From the NCBI GenBank assembly GCA_022605955.1, contig JAKCOZ010000011.1, forward strand, positions 6,143,990 through 6,207,989: DNA of 64,000 bases, written 5' to 3'. Below, in pieces: positions 28,311 to 42,750 of the stretch (positions are counted from its first letter, which is position 1; every line of letters starts with the position of its first letter). The stretch is from Rallus limicola. Taxonomy: Eukaryota > Chordata > Aves > Gruiformes > Rallidae. The translations under genes and the position numbers were made by a program. The notes under the pieces were generated by a model that was not told the DNA's origin, did not search any database, and saw only the letters and a program-made list of their open reading frames with translations.

Positions 28311-29636
28311 TGGACCCTCCTTAATTCTCCTGTTCAGGACTTTCGCAGCACTGGGGAGAAGGCAGGAAGCTGTGCTCATCACAGCATTTGTCCTGAGCTC
28401 TGGATATGAAGCTCTGCAGCACCTGCCTCCAAGACCAGTATCTGCTCTCCCAGACCATCATCATCAGGACAGGGTTGAAACAGAATCTGTGCAACCGTTA
28501 CTAGACTGGCGCTACGCAAGCACTTTATGAGGGTTTGGCTGTCTTTTACCTGGGAACAGCAGTGCTCAGACACACGTACCAGTATGTAGCTGGTGCACAT
28601 CAATCTGTGAGCATATCTGGCAAAGCACATGGTGGCCTGGAACAGGTAACTTAGAAATACCCCAAATGGTAGGCTTGCAGAGTGAATTCTGCCTTCAGCC
28701 CCCTGTAACGTGGAAGAAAAGCTGCAAGACTCGGTAGCTGAGGTGGTGGAGCTGAGATTTCTGCTGCCATGAACACAAGGGTGGCTGCAGTCTGCTGTGT
28801 TTTATACAAATTGATTGCATCCTTCAGGCGACTGGCAAGTTGCCACTGCGAACCTCCATTTGCTAAAGCTCGGGTCCCTCCTATTAAAGTATTATTTTAA
28901 CTTCTCCCCCCTCCACTTTATAATTCAGTTGCACTACTGGCATGACTTGTTCAGTGTTGTGTTGCTGTTTTTTTCTTCCAGAAATGTGACTCTGAAGGGG
29001 TGGGAGGAGAAATGGTTTTAGAGGTTCTTCAGGCCAAAATCTGGTCTCAATTATGCTCGTGTCCATTGGGGTTTAACTCCATTGGATTTTACTTCATCAA
29101 TTGAACTGGGCAATCCAGATCAAGCCCTGGGCTTATAAATATTTCTAAGAAATAGTCAAAGAGAAGGAACTTGCATTTTTGTTGTTGTTGTTTTGCTGGG
29201 GGGTGGTGGTGGTATTACAACAATAATCAGGTTACTCATGCAGAAAGTCATCTTGCCTTTGTTAAGATCAAAATTGAGGATGTTTGCTTAAAGTGTTTAA
29301 CAAAGATAACTCCATGCAGTTAGCTCGCTTTTCAGCTTTGGCAGTAGCACTAATGCAATCTGCAGCAGCCGGTGCTAGAGATGATGTCTGGATTGAATTG
29401 AGAGTGGTTTTGCAAAGTGCATGCATGGCTTGCAACTTTGGGGTGATGCAGATGGTACACTGAGGAGCTGTGAGTCTGTGATCATCCTCTGGTCATGTAA
29501 CTCAGCTTGGAAAATGGGAATTTTTATTTTTTTTCTGTAGTAAATGTGTGAACTTCGTAATTCAGTACCAGTGGAAAAACATTCTTCAGGGCTATTGATG
29601 GGTCTTTTTCTTCTTCCCATTGATACTTTAGACCTC

Positions 29637-30007
29637 ATTGCAGCCTTCCAGTCCCTGAAGAGAGCATACCAATAGGAGGGGAATCAACTTTTTAAAAGGG
29701 TAGATAATGGCAGGACAAGGGGGAATGGAATAAAGCTAAAGGAAAGAAGGTTGAAATTAGATATTAGGGGGAAGTTTTTTACATAGAGAGTGGTGAGGGG
29801 CTGGAACAGGCCGCTCAGAGAGGTGGTGGATGCCCCATCCCTGGAGGTGGTCAAGGCCAGGTTGGATGGGGCTCTGGGCAACCTTGGGTAGCTCCAGGCC
29901 TGGATGTTGGTGTCCCTGCCTGTGGCAGTGGGGTTGGAACTCTGTGATTCTTGGGGTCCCTTCCAACCCATGTCATTCTATGATTCTATGATTCTATGAT
30001 TCTATGA
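29637..30007 (+). mobile_element. CR1 LINE 3'-end fragment with octamer tail
   Basis: The copy starts near GCAGCCTTCCAGTCCCTGAAG and runs through GGCTGGAACAGGCCGCTC and AGGCCAGGTTGGATGGGGC. It ends in four near-perfect ATTCTATG units (about 29974-30007), the typical avian CR1 tail. It is one of the best-preserved CR1 copies in the window, so probably one of the younger ones. Confidence 0.92.
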
Positions 30008-31924
30008 CTTCCTTTGAAGGAAAAGAAGTGACATTGCTGGAGAGCCTATACCACTGCTGAGTTAATGGGTTACTCGGTGTGTGTGTGTGCCTTAATTTTT
30101 TTTTAGTTTTATACAGTGCATCCAATCTTAGACTAATTTTTAATACCACTCATTGTCCATCGATGAAGTCAGTTGCAGACTAAATGTCAAGAACCCCACT
30201 TGTGTATCACCCACTGACTGTTAATGTGTCAATACAATGTAGACGCAGAGTAATTTACAATGCTCAGTATTTCCTGCTTTGGCGAGGTTTACCTGGAAGC
30301 ACAAACAGAACAGAGCTGCTTGTGCATTCGGCCAAGCTGTGCCCAGGCTTTCTTAGCATACGTACGATACGCCCCGTTGTGAGTGAATATGCTGAAGGCT
30401 GTGCTTTCCTTCACACCCACGCAGGCATAACAAATGTTTGCAAAAGGAGGACCGCTCTTAGCAATCACTCCAAATTTTCAAGTGCAAATGCCAACTCAAA
30501 GTGGCCCTCTGCCTCCTTTGCTGCTGTTGAATGTACTGATAGCCCTTCCCCGTGGTTGCTGTGTGGCAAGGTGGGGGGCTTTCTCCTGAGCTGTTTGCTG
30601 TGTTTTTATTTTAGCTTTTCCCCTTGTTTTGGAGGGGTTCTTTTAGGGAGGGTTCCACATTCAGTCTGTCTCAGGCCTCTAAGGTTTCTCATCTGCTCTG
30701 GGTTTTTCACAATGGGGGAGATGTGCTGTGCCTGCAGAGCACATGGTGCTTTGAGTGATGGCACAAAGCCCATGGCCTGCAGGAACTCAGCGTACACATG
30801 TGAGCCCTCCAGCCAGAGCAAATGGGGCAGCTGCTCTTTGCTATAGCAGACCAAGGAAAACGTCTCATGAACCCACTTGTAGCTTCATCCCTCCTGGTTC
30901 AGTCTGAATAACTGCTCCATTCCTTCTATGCCCAAGAGAAGAGGAGGTGATCCTCTGAAAGACATCGTTGCCCCTGTGCCTGTGGCACCCCTGGCACCCT
31001 CCTTGCCCCCAGGAGGTTTGGTTTGGTGGTGTGTGGGACCAGAAGAGATGGGTTGGTTTGGACTCAGTGGCCAAAGTCTCTGCTCCAGTAGCATTTCAGG
31101 GAACATCTATTGTAGAGGCCAAAGAAGGCCATATGAGACCCAGCTGCACGTCCACCGACAAGGGCTAAGCATTTTACTCTGGGGAGTAACTCATTCAACT
31201 CTGGTGAAACTCATGTCTTCACTTTCCAAAGATAATGCTTGAAGCTAGTCAGGCCCTGGGCAGAATTCCCCACCCTAACACCACCATGACCTCAGCCCTG
31301 CTGTGATGCAAGTGAATTGCAGTGACCCTCCAGCATGGGGTACTGTGACCCTCTCTGTTGTTGAGCTCTGATGATCATCTGCTGTGGGATTTGGTTGAGG
31401 ATTTCCCACTTTTTTTTTCCTGTGTCCTGAGAAGACATGATCTAATTTCCCAAAACTTAAATGTTTGTGCTCAGGTTTCAGGGGGACTCAAGTCTGCATA
31501 TGAATATCTGTGTTGAAAGTTTCCAGCTGAGATAAGCACTCCATTTTGTGAGTGACTACTCAGAGAGTTTCTGCACCTTAAAGCAATAACCTACTAAATA
31601 TGCAAAACAGAGGAGTGGAATGATTTATCATTATGTCCTTAAATTTAGCTCGTAACTGTGGCAAATGGAGTTTGGGTGAGTTACCCAAGTCCAACAGAAG
31701 ATCTGCTTCAGGACACCACGTAGTGTCTTCACTAACAGGCCAATCTCTTTTTTCCTCTTCCTCTTTCTCTAAACTACTTTGCAGTTTAAAATCTCAGAGT
31801 ATTGGAATTATGGACAGCCAGAAACAAATGCATTTATATATAAAAGAAATGTGGTAATACAGCACTGAGTTTGTGATGACCTATGGAAGCCATGTATAAA
31901 TTTAAGATAATTGTAAGAATACTT

Positions 31925-32035
31925 TTGGGTCATCTCGTGGTCCATCCAGCCCCATAGCCTGTCTCTCACAGTGCAGTATGAGATACTGTTTGAAAAACCA
32001 TGAGAGCCTTTGAGGGAGCACCTTTTGGCCTTGTG
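31925..32035. repeat. Possible ancient interspersed repeat
   Basis: GGGTCATCTCGTGGTCCATCCAGCC split into its parts resembles an old sauropsid repeat family that contains the phrase GTCCATCCAG...GTCTCTCACAGTG. The copy is strongly decayed and the assignment is from memory. Confidence 0.35.
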
Positions 32036-33946
32036 TCACACAAGTACGCATGCTTATTAGGTTAAGGATGTTAGGTGGAAATATGTCCATGGGTGTTCAA
32101 AGTGGTGAGGGTACCAGAGACACTCAAAATCTTCTCATGCCATGAGAATTGCACTACCAGAAGTAGTGTGGCCCTCTAGAAGGCAGGTCCTTTCCTGAGG
32201 TTTTCTCCATCTTAGACCAAAATCCTGTGAAAACATCCTTTGCTGTGATTTTTTTTTCCTTTTTCTAGCCCTTACCTGCTATATCATTTCCTTCCAGCAT
32301 TGGAGCTGACCTAAAAAATCAAAACTTTTAGGGATTCTGTTTTGAATTCAGAAGAGGAGATTGAAAAGCTCTTAGAGCTTGAAGGAGCTTGGATTTGAGA
32401 TTGTGCTCCTGACACATCATTAATTTTAAGATTGTTTTCCCAGCAAGTCTAGGCTTTCCGTTCCCAGTTGAAGATCATTTACCATGGACTGAATGGTGAA
32501 TTATAGTAGTGGAATGAGGCAGAGAAATATGTCGATATCAGATATAAGAACAAGCAGTCAGTCAGATTTGAACCTGTGCCAATCTATACAACCCTAGCCT
32601 TGAAATTGTTAAAACAAAAAAATTCATTACATTTAATGATCAAGTGTCCTTTGGATTTCTGAGGAGTTTATGTTAACCATTTATATTACTCAGCTCTAAT
32701 ATAAATGGCAAACTCTAGGAAAATCCTCTTAAAATTAAATTGGAAAGTTGGGGGGGGGGGTATATATATCTATATAGTTATTTTGCTTCAAGGAAGTATC
32801 TGCTTTCCAGACATCTCTTCAAACAAATCATGTCTGAACAGAAAAAAATAAACAAGGAAAGATTGAAGCTACAAGGTTTTGCTGCGTGGAAGAGTAGGGA
32901 AAGAAGTTAAAAAATAAAAAAAAAAATAAAGGAAAATAAAAAGTTGAATTTCCCCCCAAAAATGGTCTTGCTTATATCATGTGGCTATCGCACTGTAGCT
33001 ATTTCATTGTCCACAAAGTAGGGTCTTAACTCTATGCTCTGATCTAGCAGGTTTTCCAAGCTGAGTGGACCCCATGTCCTTCACTGAAAATATTGGGGAG
33101 GATTTGGAGGGATGTGCTTCAATTTCTGTCAGCCAGTTCAGAGACACACTTCTGTTTATCATGCAGTGCCTGAAACAAACTTTGGGGTTGGATGTGTTTT
33201 GTTTTTATCAGTGTAAAGAAATGAAAATAATGCTTTGTGAGGCATTCAGTGTTATCTTTATCACCAGATATTAACTGAGAGCAAATGGTTTATAAATCCT
33301 AACACCAGGGAGTAAAACTAGGTCTTCCCCTCTCTCACTTAGTGCAATCCACTTCAGCAAAAAAATAAACCGCATTTATCCTTAAAACCATTTCTTCTGT
33401 AGTGAGCTGTAGCAAGCACATCAAAAGGCATCATTAGCTTCCGACAGTTATTCCAAACCATCTGGTTTCATATTGGTGTAATTGAGGTGACTGTAGGTAA
33501 TTGGGCCAGAAACCAAATGTGACATTTTTGGACGGATGCTGATAAGATTAATGACATTTTCCTTCTTGGATAGTATTTTCAGCAGTGAAAACACTACCGT
33601 GTAATGTTTGAACCGGATAACAACTTGACAGGCATGCCAAGTGCTGACTTTAGAGTCTTTCCACCTCTGAAGTCCACTTCCTAAGCCCAGACCTGGGTCT
33701 CATACTTAACGTCTGCTTATCTGTCTGAATCCACAAGGACCAGCAAGTTCTGGTATATAACATGCTGTTAGACCTGGACGAGAGACACCGGGAATTTGCA
33801 GCAGAGCTGTTAGCTCTTTTAAAACTCTGCTCACTGATCAGTTCATTCCCCTAAATAATTGTTATGGAGAGAGAAAAAGAAGAGTGAGACTTGAAGGGGT
33901 TGTGTCCTAGAGGAACAGGTTAGGTTGTGTTTCTCACTCCTTGTAG

Positions 33947-34324
<378 letters not shown>

Positions 34325-36229
34325 TGATAACAAGGTTACTGCATGGTAGGCGGGGGTCAAAGTCCCTTCTTTTTTCAGAGTTCAAGGGCTGCTTTGTTGC
34401 TCTGAGCATGTATCATCTGAGTGTCTGTAGGTCCATTTTAGATCGGGCTATTTTTAAATTGTGAACCTGATTCTATGAAAAAATTATCTTGCTCCCTCTC
34501 CCCCAAGAGGATGTTTGCTTGCATGTCTTAAAGTAGTTGTGATAATCTCTATTTTTTTGGTGCTTTACTTTTGTGGGGTGTGTGATGGCAAATAGTTGCC
34601 TTTATCTCTTGAATAGTTAAGGCTAAGGTTGATTCTTCTGCATTTCAATCCAGTAGTTCAAGAAAGCCTATTTCCTTAGTTATTGTGTACTTAAGATGCC
34701 TATCAGAAACTAGCTGAGTCACTTTAGGGGAAAGATTGGACAAATTGTGCTTTGGAATGATTCAGGAGAGAGGAAAGGCATTTAGGAACACAGGCAAGAC
34801 AGCAGTGAGGAACTATTTTTATCAAATGAATGTACATTTACATACTGTGGAATTCATCTCTAATGGTCTCAGTGATAAAAGCACCTGTGTGAAGTAATCT
34901 GATTGCCCAAAAGTAAGATAGCGCCTGTCATGGCGCATAGTCACCTTGTGTATCTTGCCAAAAATGAGGAACCTTAGGGGAGGGAGGCTCAGTCTTAAAA
35001 CTCCACCTTGCAAGTGTGGAAATATCAGCAGCATATGCCAGAAAAGCATGTGTAATGTAAAGAAAGCCTTTATGATTCATTAATGAAAACCAAAGAATCA
35101 GTCTTATAACATCTATTTTTTGCATGTTTGCAAGATATTATTATAATCTTGGATGTTGCTGCCATACACCTGTTTGACTAGCAGCCAGGTGAATTTCTTG
35201 CTGTCGTGTTTTCCCTTTCCACAAGCTCATAGTGCAGAGGTGTTGATCACTCCACTGAGCTGCACCACTGATGAGGCTGAACGTCAGCCAGCAGATGTGT
35301 CGGGTTTGATTAGTGTAGACTCCTTGATTTCTTTCATCTCGCAGGAGGGAAGCTTTGTTTCTTGAACAAACAGCTGCAAAAAAAACCCTCTGTGGTCCTA
35401 GTGCTCTCTGCCTTCTCAGAGATACCCAACATCTCCATGTGGGATGAGGGTTGGAGGGTGGTGGAGCAGGTTCCTGCCGGCTCCCTGTGCAATGCGCTGA
35501 CTTGCTTCAAAAAAAAAAAAAAAAGCCCAAACAACTCCACCTGCCTGATGCTGAGGAAATGCTTTGTTTGGCCAGAAACAAACAGGTTCCCTTTGAGTCC
35601 TCTGTGTGTTGTGGAATGGGTTATTTTTGCAATTGTGCCCCCAGCAATACCTCCAGGAGAGGCTCCTCTGGGACTGTGGCAGCTGTAGCACCAAGTACTT
35701 GCCCTGCAGCCCTTGCTTGTCTGTGTGTATTCAGACGTGAGCTCCTGGCATGTGGGCACAGGCAGAAATGACTAAAAGACCTGGCTGTGTACATTACGTG
35801 GCCGCCGTCTGAACTTTTCTACAGTCAGCTGCCTTCACGCTTCTTCTGGGGGCTCAATCGACGCCTCCACAGTGTTCATACCTTCTCCCAGCATGGGGAA
35901 TCTCACTTCCAGTTAGATTCAAGTTTGAAAAAGGGGGCTTTGATCTTTTTCTGGTGCCAAAGGTTGTCTACTGTTGTTCAGAAATGAAGAGCGGCGTTCC
36001 TGGGGGGGAGGATGAGCTCCGATTCTTGGGCTGCAAACCCCGTGGTTCCTCTCAAGGGTTTCTACCTAGAGGAAGGAGGGAAGGATCCAACCCTTCTTTT
36101 ATATAAAGTAGAGAGAAAGAAGTGCAAGTTTAAAGCTGCTCTTTGCAGAAAATAGTTTATCCCTCGCACACAGAGAAACACGAATCTCCACTCAGTTCCT
36201 TGATACATCTTCCAGATGACAACAGGGAG

Positions 36230-36232
<3 letters not shown>

Positions 36233-36270
<38 letters not shown>
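36233..36270 (+). repeat. (TG)19 microsatellite
   Basis: A perfect TG dinucleotide run of 38 nt lies in the last intron. Z-DNA-forming potential is expected for this repeat type. Confidence 0.95.
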
Positions 36271-36275
<5 letters not shown>

Positions 36276-39200
36276 GACTTCTAAGAAAAGCTAAAAATGT
36301 AAGAGCACTTCAGGCACCTCCAGTGCATGAGGGAGAAATTAGAGTTTTACAAGGCCTTGAGTAAAAACAAACTTTACTTTCTGATACAGTGGCAGAAATC
36401 TGATTATTAAGGCTGTTAAAAGTATACAAGGTAATTTTAATGAATGCCATATTTACTGCCTGTTGCTTAACATCATGCAGGAGGAAAAATGGGTAAAACT
36501 TCCCCCTGAGGCTTTGGATGTCACACCTACAGGCACAGAACTTCCTACCTGCCACAATTTTACATCATCTCAGCCTTTCCACAGGCTTCTGTGGCTCTGC
36601 CTTGACAACTCCTTAAGTTGTGCTCACTCAGATGTTGAAAAGATGCCATCTAATAAAGAAATGTGTCCTTCAAAAGAGTGATTTCTAGTTGTATTGTCAG
36701 TGGCAGCCCTCAAGATCCGTTTTGATGTTACTCCCATGATCAGAAACACATCCATCCCATACCCAAAAGGGTGGGTTGGGTACATCCTCAGATGGGTACT
36801 TCTCTTGGTGTTGAGGATGCCCATGTTTCAGTCCTAAATTAGGCTGAGGATCAGAAGAGGTTTTGGGGCTGCAGGACAGGAGGTAATGGGGGACTGCCTT
36901 AGCAGTTCATGAAGTTCTTTGTCCCACCTGTGAGGGGAAAAGGGCAGAAGGCTGCAACCTTGAGGAGTTATCCAGGCAGACTGGTGTAATGTGGCTGAAC
37001 TGGTCATGTCAGTGTCTAGACACATTTCTTTGCACAACTGAAATGTTTGCATGCATGCTGCAGGCACGTGCAAATGAGTGTCCACAGCTGTCAAACATCA
37101 AGTATCCATCGTCTATTCTCCAAATGGGGACTGGTGCTGTATTTGCACTGTCAATCAGTGATGTGTCAGACATATTTGGGCAGCATTCAAGAAAAAAAAC
37201 GGAACAAAAAAAGATTGTCTGGCATTGCTCGTGCAACTTTTGAACCAGTGATCTCTCTGATACATAAGTCTCACGTTCATATCAAGAGTATATAAAAAAT
37301 TAGCTCACAAGGCCATGCAATTGACCTACCTTATTGCACCAGCTCAGTCATAAAAAGAGCAGAATTACCCATATTTTATTAAAATATCTGTCTGTTCAGA
37401 CTTCCTCACAAGACAGTGAAAGTTGGTGGCCCAGCAGATTAATATTCTTAATTAAGTAATATTGTACTGGAAACCATGGGAATATATGAACACGGTCATT
37501 CTAGAGAGAGTTTTGCCTGGGGGATGTAGTCTTATGGCATGATTCATAGTGAACGCACTCAGTCTTTGTGTCTATGCATAACCAAAGTGCATGTGGGACG
37601 GGGAGCATGAGTGTCTATTATGTAATTAATGCATATGATTCATATAAATACACATCACGGCCGTTTTACATAAAGAATTGGGACTCATCCAGCAAGTCCT
37701 CCACACATGCAAGGTTCAAAAGCAGGGAGTGCAGGTGGAGTTGTTCCTGCAGTTGCAAGGGAGTTGCTCTGCAGCAGGTAAAGGAGGTATGTGCGTAGAT
37801 GTCCCCAGAGTAGACGTCCATATCTGAGACAGTCCCCCTGGGCTCTCGTTGAGTTGGTGGGAACAAACTGGCATTTGGGGGACCTGAACAGTGTGCAGAT
37901 GTGCTGTACTGGTCCGTAGTTGCACGTTGGAAGAGCCTGTTTCTCTCTGTGGGCTCTAAGGCGAGCCTAGGTGATTAGTTCAGGTACAGACATGTCTGAT
38001 CTGATTGTCTGCCTTTGGTGAGGTGGTTTAAGAGATGATTTAGCTGTCCCATAAACATATCCAATTCATAGCCATGTTACACTTCAGTCCTAGTTTAACC
38101 CGCCATAGTTTGCCTCAACCTGACCTCTATCTGCGCTACGATTGCAAGGTCTGATCTTGAATTTAATTTTGTTGAGAATACTCCTGAGGAGGGGAGGTAA
38201 GGAGACTTCTTCTCTCACCCTTCTGCCTAGCTTCTAGTCTCTTGCTTTTTGCTTTTGGTGGGGCCAAGGTCTTAAGCTGCTGGAAGAACTGCCTTGCAGG
38301 TATAATATGACTGCCTTCAGCACCAGCTGTGGAAGAGCCTGTCCTATGCAACTGTGTTTGACAAATGCCCACATGACACAGGAAAAAATTAAAACTGAAT
38401 CTAAATAGCAGGAAACATCCACCAAACCCACCTTTTTCAGCTCCTGGCTGTCACTGACAACACTCAGATAGCTGTCAGTTCGAGATGTTGGTCTTACGCC
38501 ACTGTGCCCAAACTCTCCCATTGCATGTGCTGGTGTCCTCACAACATGCAGGGGTGTATTTTATTGTCTTTATATTTGCTGTGTCATGAAATAGAGACAT
38601 GATGAGACAGGTGAGGGACATGTTGGGCTCAGCCTGGAAGCAAAAGAAGTTTGCAGGCCCATCGCTCTGCACTAAAGTGACCAGAAAAGGGTATCTTTAC
38701 CGATAAATTACACCATGGTAGAGCCTGGGCTGTTAAGCATCGGTACTGTTAAATAGTCAATGAGATTGGTTTGAGTGGGGTTGGCCAGCACCACTCCTGA
38801 GCAGGTCCCAGCTGTGGTTTGGAAATGAGCAGAGACCCCAACCTCTTCCTGTGGGCAGCTTGGAAGCAGCCACCCCATTGTGGAAGATAAAAGGATTTAA
38901 TATTGCAGCTCTGGCCAGACCAACCCAGCTAGATTTACAATCAGAAAATGGGCCCTGACCCTGGGCTATTTGATAGCCAAGATTTCCTATTAATTAGTTT
39001 TGCTCTTGACATATGTCACATTCATTTGGACCATCCTAGACCTTCATCAGATATTGAATTTAAAAAATCTTCCTGTTTGCCCAGATCACTGAGGGCTGGT
39101 AAGTACAAATACAACCCTGCAAACACCAACCATGACCAACCATAATCAGTGACAATATTGTTCCTTTATGCAACTTAATTTTTGTTCTTCTAAGACTACA

Positions 39201-39820
39201 TGTCTTAAAATAAAATCCCCACATATAATGGAAGCAGCTCCAGCTGAACCTCTGGATTTAGTGTTTGCATGTTGATGGGCTGTTTTTTCTTGAGGTCCTG
39301 TACTGGTCATCAACTTGGGTTCTAACCCTGAATGTGAATTACCTTGGATTTTGCATGATCTTTGTGAAAAGGATTTTCCCTTTCTGGAGGGGGAATTGGA
39401 CTTTGAAAATTATGAAATTTAAGAAAGAAAAGTCGTCTCTCTTCCTCTAGGGATCTAAGAAAACTTTACAGCCACTAAATAAAACCCATGGTAGCTATTC
39501 TTGCATCCCTTAATTCCCACTAACTTCATTAGATGTTGTGGGTTATAAGCACATTTCAGGACCAAACCTTGAAGGCATTAATGCTGTCTCCACAATGCAA
39601 TTCTTTTCCTCTTTATGTGCTCTGGGGAGCAGAGAAATGGTTAACGCTGTGGACTGCTGCCAGCAACAGGGTTGGTGTTAGCAGCTCCTGAAATGAATGA
39701 GCAGTTCACGCTTCAGCAATATTGTCTCAGGCTCTTGGCAAACCCAAGAAGCCAGTTCTGTTTCTGGTGTGCTCACTACGCTGTGATGTTTTTCTTGGTG
39801 ACTATAACAATTTTTGCTCT

Positions 39821-39852
39821 GTCTTCTTCTTCTTCTTTTTTTTTTTTTTTTT
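39821..39852 (+). repeat. (TTC)n followed by poly(T)
   Basis: About four TTC units run into 17 consecutive T. It is a simple repeat and no acceptor AG follows directly. Confidence 0.9.
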
Positions 39853-42283
39853 GAAATGGAAGCTGAGACTCAAGGTTGTCTCTGTCTCCATTTCTCCCAG
39901 CTAATTTTCAATGCTTTCCCTGCAAGGTGACACTGAGTAAAGTCAAAGTAAAGAACTTGGGGGAGCTCAGGTCTTCAGAAACAACCCGCTCATTTTGCTA
40001 CTCTCCCTACACTTGTAACTTGTCTTTCCCCACCCCCACCCCCATTATTTTTCAGTGGTTCTATTTATTTTGTTTACCACAGGTTTTCCATTTTTAGTCT
40101 CCTGACCACTTGGTGCCACCTGGGAATCTCAACACCTTGGCACTCGTCTGTGGGGTTTCAGTAGCAGCCACTCTGCTGGGTAAAATCTCTCATTGGGGTA
40201 ATTGTCCACAGGATGCATTGCATGATCCCTACCTCAAGGACGAAGGCCAAATTTTTCTAGCGTGGGTGGCCTCAAATTAGGCACCTCTACCCGTATTTAG
40301 GTGGTAAAACAAACGGGCTGATTTTCAAACGTTTGAATATTATAATGCGCGTCTTGAAGCCCTTTTCATTTACTTAAAATGGCTTTGGGAGAGGAAATAA
40401 ACAGGAAAAAATCAAGGCAGAGGGAAAGAGGTTTTATTCCTGAAATAAGGGATTTTAAAAATACCAAAAAGAAACAAGTGGAATGTTTTTAAATGGAATA
40501 AATTTGTTGCTGATACAGGCAGGAAATAGCACACTCTAATATATGTGGATGTATAGATATATTTTTATCTGAGCTTTTTTTCTTTTTGCAATGTGTTTTA
40601 TATTTAGGACACATATCAAGATTTGCATCTGTTTCCAGAACTTGCTGCTAACAGTTAGTAATGATGCCAAAACATACTTTAGTTCCAGCTTGAGACCAAA
40701 TGATATTCAGGGCTTTTTTCTCTCTCTCTCTTTTTTTTTTTTTATTACTAATTTAGGGTCTGATATTAATTAAGGAAATTTTCCATAAGTGCCAGGCCTT
40801 TCTGAAGAACTCATTAAAATTATAATTAACTTAAACCGGAATCACAGTCTGAGTATGTTTTGTAATGATTATTCTTACTGACTCTGCTGGGTTTTGTAAA
40901 CAGAATGGTAATTGTTAATGGGGTAACTGGGCACTCGGTTCCAGACTTTGAAAGGGCCAGATCCTGAGCCATCACCTAGATGTGTAAAATACAGTCAATA
41001 GTAAATCCTGATACAGTCAATATGTTCCTAACAGACAGGCTGTGGGACCAAGCTCTTTGTTTCATCCTTGTACAAAGGCGTATGATGGTTTCTTCATTCT
41101 GTGGGTGAAATCACTCTTGGTTTGCTACCAAGGATGAAGCCAACACTAGTGGCTGATGCAGGACCCCACGTGTCCTGATACAGACAAGAAGTCTAACTCC
41201 ATACATGAAGGTCTTAGGTCTACATAGGGTGATCAGGATCACTTACTGTGGCCTTGAGGCTGAATTTGGTTTGATGGATTGCAGAAGCTGAATTTATGAA
41301 ATGGTTCCTGAAAATGCGTGAGAATTTGGTCCTTTAGAGAATGGGACTCTCTTTGGTACAAGATAGGTAGAAAAGTATCTTATGATCCCAGGAGTCATGT
41401 GGTTTAAAAGACCCAATTCTGCAAATCTAACACTAAAAACTGCAACTCGAGAGGCAAAAGCTGCTGCTGGAAATAGCTGGAGCTGTCTTGACTTTCAGTG
41501 TAGTTTCCTCACATTTCTGGCCATGTAGAGTTTCAGCACACTGAATTTGGTCAGGAAGGGAGTGTTAGAGCCTAGAAACCTCCACAGCACCTTTTTGAAG
41601 TGGTTTAGTAATGACTGTTTGTCCCATCTTAAAGATCTCCTCCCCTCTCAATGGATGTTTTAGCAGAAGAGGACTTGGTGTCATGCCAGTTTGGTTGTCA
41701 GATTTAAAAGAGCATTGATAATGGTGATACTGGGCTGATACTGGTGAATGAAAGAGAAGGTAAGAGCTGTGCAAGTGATTCAGGCTCTCTCTGGTTGTAC
41801 AAAAGTAAACAGCGTAGGCAGTGGAGAGGAAGATGAATGAGATAAAATGAAGGTGTACACCTTCACGTGGCTCATAAAGGATGTTATTAGAGAGAAGGAA
41901 CTATTTCATATGCATAAAGGGAGGGTATTTTGGGGACGCTAATCTGTAAATCTCTTAATATTTGCTCTCAGAGTGACTCAAAAAGATGTGAGAGAAGGAT
42001 CAAAGTAGGCAATGCCTTCCTGAGCTTGGGACAGGTTCCCCATGTCCACAAAAATGGTGTGCGGGTGGTACAGGGTCCCCTTGAGGGAACCCAACCTGCA
42101 CCCACATGGTGTCTGATGGCGTTTCTGTGTCTGAGGACTTTTTGTGGGGCACAAGGTTTTTTAGCAGTGGTGAAGCTTTGTCTATAAAGCTCAGGGGAGA
42201 ATGATTTGATGTAAGGATCTTACAGGCTATTAATACAGTGAAGTCCATGTCATCATCTGGTTTGAACCCAGATGCAAGATTTT

Positions 42284-42750
<467 letters not shown>

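Noticed and set aside
29974..30007. Octamer repeat as an independent minisatellite or CRISPR-like array
   Set aside because: It is the normal tandem tail of an avian CR1 element; the units have no spacers.
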